A stretch of DNA of 40,569 bases from Bacillota bacterium (GTDB lineage Bacteria > Bacillota > Clostridia > Christensenellales > Aristaeellaceae), in NCBI GenBank assembly GCA_023392515.1, contig JAEVYX010000119.1, positions 1-40,569 on the forward strand, read 5' to 3'. The notes beneath the pieces were generated by a model that worked only from the letters and a program-made list of their open reading frames with translations, was not told the DNA's origin and made no database searches. Shown one piece after another: positions 15,287-23,097 of the stretch. Within the stretch, counting starts at the first letter, position 1. Each line of letters opens with the position of its first letter. The position numbers and the translations under genes were made by a program.

Positions 15287-16534
15287 TTACTTGAACAATT
15301 CAAAGCTTTCATATAACGAATCCCTTTGCCTTGCCTTTACGAGTATCTTTTTTATGGATTGTTTGGGCCGCTTCCCGGTCTGCATCCGAACGAAATACCG
15401 CAGAGGGAAAAAAGCCCATAAAAATGGCAGCAGAATCGGAACCTTTTTACACAGGGGAAACCGCCTGTAAGCCGTGTCGTTAAGGTTGGAAAGGATGGAA
15501 TGCAAAAAGAACTGCCGCTTTGCATGGCTTTTACCGTGCAGCACCAATGTACCGCTGACGGTATGTGCCGGATCCCCCCTGCCAAAGTTGCCGCTGTTTA
15601 AAAAATCTTGAATGACGGCCAGGCATAATGCATCAGGGATATGCATACACCATAAGAGGGAATCCTTATCAAGGCCCAGATACAAAACGCAGGTCTTTGT
15701 CAAGATTTCGCTCAGCCTATAAAGGCCGCAGCATTTTAAAGTCGTGGATATGCGGCTCTCCCAATCCCTTTTGTCAATCCACTTGATAAACACGGCCCAA
15801 TCGCATAGCTGCCGAAGGCCCAGGCCGCTGGAGGTGATATGCTTTTGCATGTGGAGTAAAAGGGATACGGCCTGATGTGCCTTGGAAAGGACGGGGAAGC
15901 GGTGGCAATCCAATGCTGCCATAGCGGCTGAATGGACCGCATCCCGCATCAAATGGCGTATTGTATCCCCCGCGGGATTGTCTGGAACCACCGATACGGC
16001 ATGGTGCAGTTCCACATGCACGCCGGCTTTTTCGAAGGTGATATGGCATTCGTGCTTCGTATCGTTTTTGCGAAACCCCCGCTTTTCCAATTCCTGCGAT
16101 GCCTTATCCAAATCAGCCTCTTCAACCAGCACATCAATATCGCCCATCATGCGCAATTCGGGCTTCGGGTAATGGACGGCGGCGCTTGCACCCTTTAGAA
16201 TTGCACATGGAATATGGGCAAGGGAAAAGTGTGACAGCACTTCATCCTGCATGATCAGGAGATGTTCATAGGAGGCTATGGAAAAAAGGGTTTCCCGCCT
16301 CAATTCTGAGATTAGCGCTTCGGAAGGCCTATCCGCTTGGGGAAGCTTCATGAGGGCATCATAAACCATGGGCACGACCGTCTGGCTGCGCGCTTGTGCA
16401 ATTACAGAGGGCCAGTCGGCACACGACTTACTGCCCCAACTTGCCGGATCGTGAAAAAGAGCCATTTGCAATAAGGCCAGCAGGCATTGATCGGTATCCT
16501 TCAATTGTACAAGGTTTTTTCGCCATGCCTTCAT
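15287..16534 (-). CDS. Nucleotidyltransferase family protein (PF14907, NTP_transf_5-like)
   Basis: This 415-residue protein contains the signature of the uncharacterised nucleotidyltransferases found beside lasso-peptide and other RiPP genes: PCAILKGASAAVHYPKPELR followed by MGDIDVLV, with the D-x-D metal pair at about residues 132 and 134 and a later acidic strand in HVELHHAVSV. The reaction is assumed to be transfer of a nucleotide or sugar nucleotide to a peptide or protein; this is not established. The long helical C-terminal half is typical. ATG 16534 is chosen because AGAGGG is 6 nt upstream. It is 25 nt after the S26 peptidase gene. Confidence 0.85.
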   Translation of the reverse strand: MKAWRKNLVQLKDTDQCLLALLQMALFHDPASWGSKSCADWPSVIAQARSQTVVPMVYDALMKLPQADRPSEALISELRRETLFSIASYEHLLIMQDEVLSHFSLAHIPCAILKGASAAVHYPKPELRMMGDIDVLVEEADLDKASQELEKRGFRKNDTKHECHITFEKAGVHVELHHAVSVVPDNPAGDTIRHLMRDAVHSAAMAALDCHRFPVLSKAHQAVSLLLHMQKHITSSGLGLRQLCDWAVFIKWIDKRDWESRISTTLKCCGLYRLSEILTKTCVLYLGLDKDSLLWCMHIPDALCLAVIQDFLNSGNFGRGDPAHTVSGTLVLHGKSHAKRQFFLHSILSNLNDTAYRRFPLCKKVPILLPFLWAFFPLRYFVRMQTGKRPKQSIKKILVKARQRDSLYESFELFK

Positions 16535-16559
16535 TTGCATCCCTCTGTACGCATTTGTG

Positions 16560-17081
16560 CTAAAGATTTGACATTTTGCGAAAGGACCGTACCCCGGCTT
16601 TCCAGCGGCTAATGGTTTTCAAACCCTTTAGAAGAAACTTTCTTAACGGAAAGCAAAGTCTCCAACCGGTGAAGAGGAAGCGCCAAAAAGCAGAACTGCA
16701 GTCGATCATAAGGCTCCCTCTAAATACCCTCTCTACTTTCCCAATGATCTGGCTTGTTGGAATCATTCCGTCCATGAAGGTGTTGCCATCCCCGGCTGTC
16801 ACGCAATCCTCCCCGTGGAGGCGGATCACGCGATGCAGGAGGTACTTGGGTGTTGATGTATCAAAGCGCACCAGCACGATATCCCCTATGCGTACCGGGC
16901 GGCTTAAGGAATTGATGAGAACTGCGTCCCGGTTATGGCGAAGCAAGGGCCACATGCTGTTTCCTGAAACGGTGAGACGGATGCTGATTCCCTCCTGCAT
17001 CAGCTGCTGTGCCACCGGAAATACATCGGCACAGGACAGGAGGAGCGGCCTGGACTTCATCATGATATCCAAAACCAACAC
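16560..17081 (-). CDS. S24/S26 family signal peptidase, SipW-like Ser/His type
   Basis: This 173-residue protein has the S26 fold: nucleophile box VSGNSMWPLL (Ser about residue 42), the strand IGDIVLVRF, and YLLHRVIRL where a His replaces the general-base Lys of ordinary type I signal peptidases, then VTAGDGN. The Ser-His arrangement is that of SipW/ER-type enzymes. Unlike membrane-bound peptidases it has no clear N-terminal TM; a hydrophobic stretch near FWRFLFTGWRLCFPL may associate with the membrane. Its place between the kinase and the nucleotidyltransferase suggests it cleaves the operon's peptide or another exported product. The start is unsure: GTG 17081, TTG 17078 and ATG 17063 are all possible, with AAAGGA at 17085-17090. 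Confidence 0.85.
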   Translation of the reverse strand: MLVLDIMMKSRPLLLSCADVFPVAQQLMQEGISIRLTVSGNSMWPLLRHNRDAVLINSLSRPVRIGDIVLVRFDTSTPKYLLHRVIRLHGEDCVTAGDGNTFMDGMIPTSQIIGKVERVFRGSLMIDCSSAFWRFLFTGWRLCFPLRKFLLKGLKTISRWKAGVRSFRKMSNL

Positions 17082-17093
17082 CTTTCCTTTTGT

Positions 17094-18029
17094 CTATTCG
17101 TTTACGCATATCGCATCTGGAGCAATGTCATCGCTTCCGGTCAGCAGGGAATCCAGCACAGGCTTCAGCGTCATCACCGCATCCAAATCCGGACGGCACC
17201 GCAAATGAAACACCGGAACGGCCGGAATGATTTCGTCCAGCCGGTCAAGCATCTTGTTATAAAGCGTCGGCTCCCATGTGGGCGCAAAAACGTTGGGCAG
17301 CATGTGGGTCAGCGCGTTCAGGGGAGAAAGGCGGGACAGAATATTTTCGTTATGCTGCTCCAGTACGACAATTGCCAGGATCGGCACATCCCGGTTCTGA
17401 AATTCTCCCGATGATCCGCACCAGGGCATGCCGAATACCCGCCAGGTTCCATCCACATAGCGGCATAAAGCCCGATCCCCGTTGATGATTGTGACAAGGC
17501 CCAGCTCGCGCCACAGATTGGAATGTGTGGTCTTGCCTGTCCCGGAAGGAGCGGACAAGATGACGCCCCGGCCCTGATACTCCATCACGACGCCATGAAA
17601 GACGATGCCGCCAAGGGAGAGGACGGAGTAGGAGAAAATATCCGCCAACCTATCAAACGCTGACTGGCCGCTGGTATCTGTATTATCAGCAATTAGGCGG
17701 GTATACTTCCAACTTAATTCAATCGAATAGGCAAGGAAAACTCTCCTTGGTTTGATCCATATGACCCAAGCATATCCATCGGGTTGAGGATACACATCGA
17801 AAGTGAAGACACCGTATTTCCGCTCATATATGGGAGCTGCGGTATAGGTTTCGAGGCTTGCAAATTTATTTGATATGCAATTTCGAATCCAAATATGCAT
17901 ATCTGATTTCGAATTTGTTTGTGACAGAAATTCATTAAATCTCTGCCACAATTCAGCGTTGAAGCTGTTTTCTGCATATATAGATAGATGCCATCCACCA
18001 ATCGCCATTGTTTTATTCAAAGCGATCAT
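17094..18029 (-). CDS. HPr-kinase-like protein, candidate peptide kinase
   Basis: This 311-residue protein resembles the C-terminal kinase domain of HprK. The P-loop is APSGTGKTTHS (about residues 160-170), followed by a phosphate/Mg-binding IINGDR and the GMPWCGSSGE region. Related HprK-like proteins in lasso-peptide clusters (for example paeninodin) phosphorylate the precursor peptide on serine; other relatives in Firmicutes clusters sit beside PqqD-like and nucleotidyltransferase genes, as here. A catabolite-control HprK would have an N-terminal regulatory domain and a second signature, and would not be in such an operon. ATG 18029 gives a 4-nt gap after the peptide gene; a TTG at 18068 would overlap it. 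The ribosome site is weak, so translation is probably coupled. Confidence 0.85.
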   Translation of the reverse strand: MIALNKTMAIGGWHLSIYAENSFNAELWQRFNEFLSQTNSKSDMHIWIRNCISNKFASLETYTAAPIYERKYGVFTFDVYPQPDGYAWVIWIKPRRVFLAYSIELSWKYTRLIADNTDTSGQSAFDRLADIFSYSVLSLGGIVFHGVVMEYQGRGVILSAPSGTGKTTHSNLWRELGLVTIINGDRALCRYVDGTWRVFGMPWCGSSGEFQNRDVPILAIVVLEQHNENILSRLSPLNALTHMLPNVFAPTWEPTLYNKMLDRLDEIIPAVPVFHLRCRPDLDAVMTLKPVLDSLLTGSDDIAPDAICVNE

Positions 18030-18033
18030 ATGC

Positions 18034-18321
18034 TTAACTATTTGGCTTGCAAAAAGAATGACCCTCAAAATTACTTCCGTGATTTACCAGTATATCGCTT
18101 ATCCTTAAAGGACAATTGTTTTCATATGAAACAGAATAGCTGGCATTATTGCCGCAGCCGCCGGTATGGTTTAGCGTAATTTTCATATATCCAGGCGTTG
18201 TATCATAGTATAAATGATTTCTATCTCCATTCGCGTTATATCCCCAGCACACATTTGCAATATCTTCACGAAGCTGTAATCCTTCAAAACGTACAACCGG
18301 ACTCACATAAGATTTTTTCAT
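18034..18321 (-). CDS. Candidate radical-SAM-modified precursor peptide
   Basis: This 95-residue protein has no signal peptide. The N-terminus MKKSYVSPVVRFEGLQLRED followed by IANVC resembles the leader of small Clostridial peptides found with PqqD/radical SAM genes (basic start, Tyr-x2-Pro, aromatic-Glu, Leu, then I-A-x2-C). The remaining 70 residues are rich in Asn (12 in all), Gly, Tyr and Ser, with cysteines at 25, 56, 70 and 91 and a GGCGNN turn. AAGGGAG lies 7 nt upstream of ATG 18321. The first 38 nt lie inside the 3' end of the radical SAM gene in another frame, implying translational coupling. That it is the substrate is inferred from its place between the radical SAM and kinase genes. 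It could instead be an accessory protein. Confidence 0.7.
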   Translation of the reverse strand: MKKSYVSPVVRFEGLQLREDIANVCWGYNANGDRNHLYYDTTPGYMKITLNHTGGCGNNASYSVSYENNCPLRISDILVNHGSNFEGHSFCKPNS

Positions 18322-19408
18322 TGCCAAACTCCCTTTCTACTGTTATGAATTTTGTAAAGGTTCTCGTATTTTCACAAACATACTTTGAACATGCACCCGG
18401 ATCACCAGTCTCTGCAAAACGCGAAGCAAGACAAGACAGGCATTGCCCTGAGATTTCGCAGTTTTTACATTTCTGATCGATTTCAATAGGTGGAATACTC
18501 ATGGGGTATGCATCCCAAGCAGATTGAAAACCATTTTGGAACGGTTCTGTATAGCACACACCCAATACCTGACAGCCTAGCAGTTTCCCATCCCATGAAA
18601 TCGTATAATTTTTCATGCCTGCATCACAGCCAAACAAAGTCAACTGAGGATCATCGTGTTTATCTGAAATATTTTTGTGCATGGTGAATTGAACCTTTGT
18701 CGCATCAAACTTCTCTGGGCCTACAATTCTTTCAATCATTTGCATATGGCGCCTCAGGTACAGCTGTATGTTTTCTTCGGGCCGAAGTCTGCAAGCGACC
18801 GCATCAGAGCATCCGCCCCTTACGGGCTTAAACACCATTTCTGTATGCGTCAAAGTTCGCTCTTCCCCGTAATTTTTTCGGACCCATTCCTCCATTTCGT
18901 CCACATCGTTAAGGTTATCCTGTATGATGGTCGTTCGAAAATCCAGCAGGGAGGGCAATGTGCTTAAGCGTGCAATGCCTTCGATTGCCTTTTTGTATGC
19001 GCTTGCGCTGCCACAAACCCTTTCGTACGTTTCTTCCGATGCACCGTAAATGGAAATGCCGATTCGGTGAGGGGGATATTTCCTTAGCAATTCCATAATC
19101 TGTGGCGTCACCAGGGTCGCATTTGTATACAGTTCCAGTTGAAAGCCTATCCGGTATATCCCCTCCCAAATCTTTGCAAAATCTTGGCGGAACAGGGGCT
19201 CACCCCCTGTGATCAATAGACCCACCGTTCCGGCTTCGGCAACCTGATGCGCCATATCAATCCATTCATCCGCCGTGCGTTCCTGCTTTATGAGCGTGCT
19301 GTTTTCGGAATCGTCGTGCCGAAACAAACACATGCGGCAGTGCAGATTGCACCGGACCGTCAATTCAAAGGTGCCGTTGATGGGCGTACGGACGGGATGC
19401 AGATTCAC
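18284..19408 (-). CDS. Radical SAM/SPASM peptide-maturation enzyme
   Basis: This 374-residue protein binds a [4Fe-4S] cluster and S-adenosylmethionine through C20-x3-C24-x2-C27 (RCNLHCRMC) and the GGEP motif near residue 68. The C-terminal half is a SPASM/twitch domain with cysteines at about 261, 279, 314, 317, 323, 326, 340 and 345, enough for two auxiliary clusters. Such enzymes form thioether, C-C or other cross-links or epimerise residues in ribosomal peptides. Start 19408 overlaps the PqqD-like gene by 4 nt (ATGA), the classic pairing of recognition protein and radical SAM enzyme. Its last 29 residues extend beyond the SPASM core and overlap the peptide gene. The type of modification cannot be told from sequence. 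Confidence 0.93.
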   Translation of the reverse strand: MNLHPVRTPINGTFELTVRCNLHCRMCLFRHDDSENSTLIKQERTADEWIDMAHQVAEAGTVGLLITGGEPLFRQDFAKIWEGIYRIGFQLELYTNATLVTPQIMELLRKYPPHRIGISIYGASEETYERVCGSASAYKKAIEGIARLSTLPSLLDFRTTIIQDNLNDVDEMEEWVRKNYGEERTLTHTEMVFKPVRGGCSDAVACRLRPEENIQLYLRRHMQMIERIVGPEKFDATKVQFTMHKNISDKHDDPQLTLFGCDAGMKNYTISWDGKLLGCQVLGVCYTEPFQNGFQSAWDAYPMSIPPIEIDQKCKNCEISGQCLSCLASRFAETGDPGACSKYVCENTRTFTKFITVEREFGNEKILCESGCTF

Positions 19409-19680
19409 GGCTGTTCCTCACTTAGCAATTCATGTTCGCGAAGGGTGGCGATAAATTCCTCAATATCCTTTTTGGCGGTATCCGGATCGACTTCATATTC
19501 GTCAAGCAGGGAGGATGCCAGTTCTTCCTGGGAAATGGAAGATTGGCACTTTTGCCAGAGGAAGACCGCGGTGTCATTCAGCGATATGATGCCGTTAAAA
19601 GACGCAACATTGTTTCCGATCGGGATGACAACTGATTCGCCTGCGATACGGCGCAGGATCAAATTTTCCTTGAGTTTCAT
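19405..19680 (-). CDS. PqqD-like peptide-recognition (RRE) protein
   Basis: This 91-residue protein has the PqqD pattern: an N-terminal strand pair (ILRRIAGESVVIPIGNN), then GIISLNDTAVFLWQKCQ, QEELASSLLDEYEVDPDTA and a final helix DIEEFIATLREHELL. PqqD-like proteins form a winged helix-turn-helix that binds the leader of a precursor peptide and presents it to the partner enzyme, here the overlapping radical SAM gene. ATG 19680 is chosen because AGAGGTGGGG is just upstream; the in-frame start at 19725 is not supported. It is the first gene of an operon that runs to 9013. Confidence 0.93.
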   Translation of the reverse strand: MKLKENLILRRIAGESVVIPIGNNVASFNGIISLNDTAVFLWQKCQSSISQEELASSLLDEYEVDPDTAKKDIEEFIATLREHELLSEEQP

Positions 19681-19807
19681 AGCCCCACCTCTTTTGAAGT
19701 GCTTTTCCCTTAGAAAGTCCTGCAAGACTTATAGCCGATCGTAATGGAAACGAGCCATTGTATTTCGTATGATAAGCATTTATATATCCGATCCTGGAAA
19801 TATGTGT

Positions 19808-19813
19808 ATTATA
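19808..19813 (-). promoter_or_regulatory. Candidate -10 element of the RiPP-like operon
   Basis: A perfect TATAAT on the minus strand lies 128 nt upstream of the PqqD-like start codon. There is no good -35, so activation by a regulator or another promoter in the region is possible. Confidence 0.3.
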
Positions 19814-19955
19814 CAACGTTCCAGTTTGCGCGGGTGATTTACGTCAAAGGTTCTTATAAAGTATCACCATCTTATATAATGCGACCGTGCTATCGCCCAT
19901 TTTCGCTGATTATTCGAGCGGGCTTTTCCTGTACGCACGGTTTATTTCCACCAAC

Positions 19956-19983
19956 AAAAGGCAGTGCCGTTTCCGGCACCGCC
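19956..19983 (-). terminator. Terminator of the GerMN lipoprotein gene
   Basis: On the minus strand a 9-bp stem (19983-19975 with 19968-19960, one G-T pair) with a 6-nt loop is followed by TTTT. It lies 30 nt after the stop codon and separates this gene from the RiPP-like operon. Confidence 0.8.
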
Positions 19984-20012
19984 ATCATACAAAGTTCTTT
20001 TGCGTTTCAACG

Positions 20013-21107
20013 TTACTGAATTTCCACAGCATCCTCCAGCTTTACCTCCAGCGTATCCCCTTTCTTCAAGGAAATATGCCCGGACGCATAGGGCTTTTGA
20101 TCGATGGTCAAAAGCACCCTGTCCGTCTGATAAAAGGCGCCTACTGTGTTTGCAATGCTTTGAAGAATCAGGGTCTCATATTGCGCGCCGGCATTCATTC
20201 CTGTAAGAAAGGCCTGGTTGAGATCAATCAGCGCCGTGCCATCCTCGTTTTTTTGAAGGCTGTTTATTTTGGAGGCCGGGGTTAAGGACGCTTTTGCCTG
20301 CTTTCCCGGGTCTTGGCGGTAAGCCGCTTCCAATACCGCCGCGGGGCTGTCGTTGGTTCGAAAGCTTAATTCCTTTTCGACAAAATATAGAGTTTTTCCA
20401 TCCGAACCGGGATAGTAGAACCTGGCCTTTTGGACAAGGGGTACATCTTCCTGAATGCTTTGAAGTGATGAGGTGATTTCCGTATCCCCCGATAGAAATA
20501 CCGATTTTACCAGGCCCACATCTTTTGCGTAGTAGTCCACCGTTTGAGAGTCGGGGCCTTTCGTAACCACTTCCACCGCGTGGTAGTTCCCCAAAGGCGT
20601 TGATATGACAATGTCGGCACTTGTAATGGTTCTTTCTATGGACTCCTTAACCGTCCACGTAGTACCGGCCTTAATCGGCTCCATGAGAAGGATTTCTTCC
20701 TCTGTTTCCGTTGCGTTCAGATAATTTTGCCGCACGTAGGCTTCGCCGCTTGAAAGCACGCGGGCAGCCTTGCTGTTTTCGATCTTGATCACCTTGGCCA
20801 TCACCGTGCCGCCATTGTCCACCCGCTGCTGAACTTTTCTGCCTGCGGCGTATTCGATGAAAACGGTATAGGAGGCATATTCGTTTCCGGAGCCCAGGTA
20901 CTTGTATAGTGTGTTTTCCGCAATGGGGAAATAGTCCGCCACACTTGATGATGCGCCGGGGCTCAGGGTAATCTGGGGCGGCACGGGAAAGGGCGTCTGT
21001 GAAGCTTGGGAAGGCGTATTTGTCGTGGCAGCGCCGGATGCTGCGGCGCAGCTGACAAGGAATAAGGATGCGAGGATACAGAAAAACACCATAGCCTTTT
21101 TTTTCAT
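20013..21107 (-). CDS. GerMN-domain lipoprotein
   Basis: This 364-residue protein starts with a lipoprotein signal peptide (MKKKAMVFFCILASLFLVSC, lipobox LVSC), a Thr/Ser/Pro-rich spacer, a central beta-rich domain (YFPIAENTLYKYLGSGNEYA to about residue 215), and a C-terminal GerMN domain (ARFYYPGSDGKTLYFVEKEL, ending in LTIDQKPYASGHISLKKGDT). GerMN proteins act in spore germination and sporulation or, more generally, on the cell surface. It is monocistronic and divergent from the GH18 gene, with which it may share a promoter region. ATG 21107 has AAAGGAA about 5 nt upstream and begins the signal peptide exactly; the longer in-frame start at 21221 is not supported. Confidence 0.88.
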   Translation of the reverse strand: MKKKAMVFFCILASLFLVSCAAASGAATTNTPSQASQTPFPVPPQITLSPGASSSVADYFPIAENTLYKYLGSGNEYASYTVFIEYAAGRKVQQRVDNGGTVMAKVIKIENSKAARVLSSGEAYVRQNYLNATETEEEILLMEPIKAGTTWTVKESIERTITSADIVISTPLGNYHAVEVVTKGPDSQTVDYYAKDVGLVKSVFLSGDTEITSSLQSIQEDVPLVQKARFYYPGSDGKTLYFVEKELSFRTNDSPAAVLEAAYRQDPGKQAKASLTPASKINSLQKNEDGTALIDLNQAFLTGMNAGAQYETLILQSIANTVGAFYQTDRVLLTIDQKPYASGHISLKKGDTLEVKLEDAVEIQ

Positions 21108-21404
21108 TGTTTTCCTTTCGAAGCGCTGCCAGCTGCCTGTAAGCAGCGCTTCAGCCGTTAAGGCCTTAAGCTCCCCGGGCAGGTAATATTGACAGAAGTG
21201 ATCACCATCTTGATTCATCATCCATTTTTGTCATTTCAGGGGATGATAATCCAATGCAAATACTGGTACTTCGGTCATGCATTTCAAATCCTTCTCACAA
21301 TCTCCATGATTGTCTCAGGGATACCACATATTGATTGTTGTCTATTTAACATAAATGGGTTATTGTTTATTAGACGTTTTATACAGAAAGGGGACTTATT
21401 GCGA

Positions 21405-22847
21405 ATGGCAGCCAAACGGTTTCTACGAGTGATTTGCCTGACCATGGCGCTGCTAGTCAGTGCCACGATGCTAAGCGGTTTCGCGACTGCGTACGCCGCC
21501 AGCGCAGCCGATACCACAAAGCCTTCAACGCCCACCGGCCTTACCGCAGCGTCTATTGATACGACATCCGTCAAACTTTCCTGGAAAAAATCAACAGACA
21601 ATGTTGGGGTGCTATCCTATGCCGTTTTTCGAGACAAGGCATACCTGACGTATACTGCCAATACGGAAATCACAATTAAAGACCTGAAACCGGGTACAAC
21701 GTATGTTTTCTATGTGGCGGCGCAGGACAAGGCGGGCAACATCTCCGGTTCCAGCAACAAAGTAACAGTAACTACAAAAGGAAGCGGCGGATCGTCCAAA
21801 ATCATTGCGGGTTATTATGCCAGCTGGGCGGCCTACTCCGGCTATACGCCGTCGGACATTCCGGCAGCCAACCTGACGCATATCCTGTATGCCTTTGCCA
21901 ACCTGAGCAGCGCGCATAAGATTGTGCTGGGTGACAATGAGGTGGATTTGAAAAACTTTGAAGAGCTGAGGGCACTGAAAAAGAAATACCCCGCCGTCAA
22001 GACCTTGATTTCCGTAGGCGGCTGGGAATGGTCCGGCAGGTTCTCCAACATGGCGTCTACCGCCAGCAACCGGGAGACCTTTGCAAACAGCGTGGTGACC
22101 TTTCTTGTGACCCACGGCTTTGATGGCGTGGATATCGACTGGGAATATCCCGTAAGCGGCGGCAAGCCGGAAAATGCTTATAGGTCCGCAGATAAGCAGA
22201 ACTTTACGCTTCTTTTGAAACTCCTTCGGGAAAAGTTGAACGCCCAGGGATCAAAAGACGGGAAAAGGTATCTTTTGACCATTGCCGGCGGCGCTGGAAA
22301 GGAATTCGTGAACAATGTACAATTGAAAGAAATTGCGCAGTATCTGGATTTCAGCGTGGTAATGACGTATGACATCCATGGCTATTCCGACAAGTATACC
22401 GACCACAACGCTCCCCTGTACCCGACCACCGGCACGTCGCCCCAGACGATATGGAGCGTAGACCAGGCGGTGAAAGCCTGGGTAGGCGCGGGGTACCCAA
22501 AGTCCAAGCTGATCGTTGGCGTACCCTTTTATGGGCACCGATACAGCAACGTGAAGGGCAGGGGGACGGGAATTTTCAAAACATACAGCGGCTATAAGTC
22601 ACTGGATTATGACGACATCGTATCCCAGTACCTCTCGGATAAATCATACACCCGTTACTATGGCGCAACGGGCAAAACACCCTGGCTTTTTAACGGGTCG
22701 ACATTTATCACCTATGAGGACGCGCAATCGCTGAAAGAGAAGGCCGCCTACATCAATGCCCAGGGCCTGGCCGGCGCGGGCATCTGGGAGCTTTCCCAAA
22801 ACGCCAACGGAACACTGCTCAATACGCTGCGAAACAACCTGAAGTAA
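21405..22847 (+). CDS. Secreted GH18 glycosidase (chitinase-like) with FnIII domain
   Basis: This 480-residue protein has a signal peptide (residues 1-31, ending TAYA), a fibronectin type III module (about 40-125, PSTPTGLTAASIDTTSVKLSW to SNKVTVTT), a Gly/Ser linker, and a GH18 barrel (132-480). The catalytic DxxDxDxE motif is intact (FDGVDIDWEYP, acid/base Glu 247). SVGGWEWSGRFS, MTYDIHGY and the terminal GAGIWELSQNA are also family motifs. It should hydrolyse chitin, peptidoglycan-derived or N-glycan beta-1,4-GlcNAc bonds outside the cell. AAAGGGG (21387-21393) is 11 nt from ATG 21405; an in-frame TTG at 21399 is an alternative. Confidence 0.93.
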   Translation: MAAKRFLRVICLTMALLVSATMLSGFATAYAASAADTTKPSTPTGLTAASIDTTSVKLSWKKSTDNVGVLSYAVFRDKAYLTYTANTEITIKDLKPGTTYVFYVAAQDKAGNISGSSNKVTVTTKGSGGSSKIIAGYYASWAAYSGYTPSDIPAANLTHILYAFANLSSAHKIVLGDNEVDLKNFEELRALKKKYPAVKTLISVGGWEWSGRFSNMASTASNRETFANSVVTFLVTHGFDGVDIDWEYPVSGGKPENAYRSADKQNFTLLLKLLREKLNAQGSKDGKRYLLTIAGGAGKEFVNNVQLKEIAQYLDFSVVMTYDIHGYSDKYTDHNAPLYPTTGTSPQTIWSVDQAVKAWVGAGYPKSKLIVGVPFYGHRYSNVKGRGTGIFKTYSGYKSLDYDDIVSQYLSDKSYTRYYGATGKTPWLFNGSTFITYEDAQSLKEKAAYINAQGLAGAGIWELSQNANGTLLNTLRNNLK

Positions 22848-22871
22848 GCGAAATCAAAGTACACAATGCGT

Positions 22872-22906
22872 GGCCCTGGGCGAATCATCGCCCAGGGCCC
22901 TCTTTT
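22872..22906 (+). terminator. Rho-independent terminator of the GH18 gene
   Basis: A perfect 12-bp GC-rich stem (22872-22883 with 22888-22899), a 4-nt loop and a CTCTTTT tail lie 24 nt after the stop codon. Confidence 0.9.
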
Positions 22907-23097
22907 CAACTATTCCCTTTTCTCTTCTCTTTCTTAGAATATTCCCATGCCTTACAATAAATAACGCGGTTTTCGCTTTTTCCTGCCGACTTTATCGCTG
23001 GAAACTTAACCCTGATGCATGGAGCCGATATTGCCATTTTGCATGAATTGCTTCCTTGCTTCGCAGACTATTGCTGTTGATAACAAGGAGGGCTGGA

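Larger units (their letters stand above)
19681..20012. other. Intergenic region upstream of the RiPP-like operon (332 bp)
   Basis: This AT-rich gap should hold the promoter of the 11-gene minus-strand operon. The best -10 on that strand is TATAAT (19813-19808), without a convincing -35 at 17 nt; a TTGACG lies 28 nt upstream of it, which is too far. Further AT-rich boxes (TATATAA near 19873 and TATATAAA near 19780) are alternatives. The right end holds the terminator of the GerMN gene. No convincing gene is seen on either strand. Confidence 0.5.

Noticed and set aside
17094..18029. Catabolite-control HPr kinase/phosphorylase
   Set aside because: The N-terminal HprK regulatory domain is absent and the gene is inside a radical SAM peptide operon, so an HprK-like peptide kinase is more likely.
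19744..20019. Plus-strand frame in the gap upstream of the PqqD-like gene
   Set aside because: No ribosome site or family similarity; it crosses the terminator of the GerMN gene and the probable promoter region.
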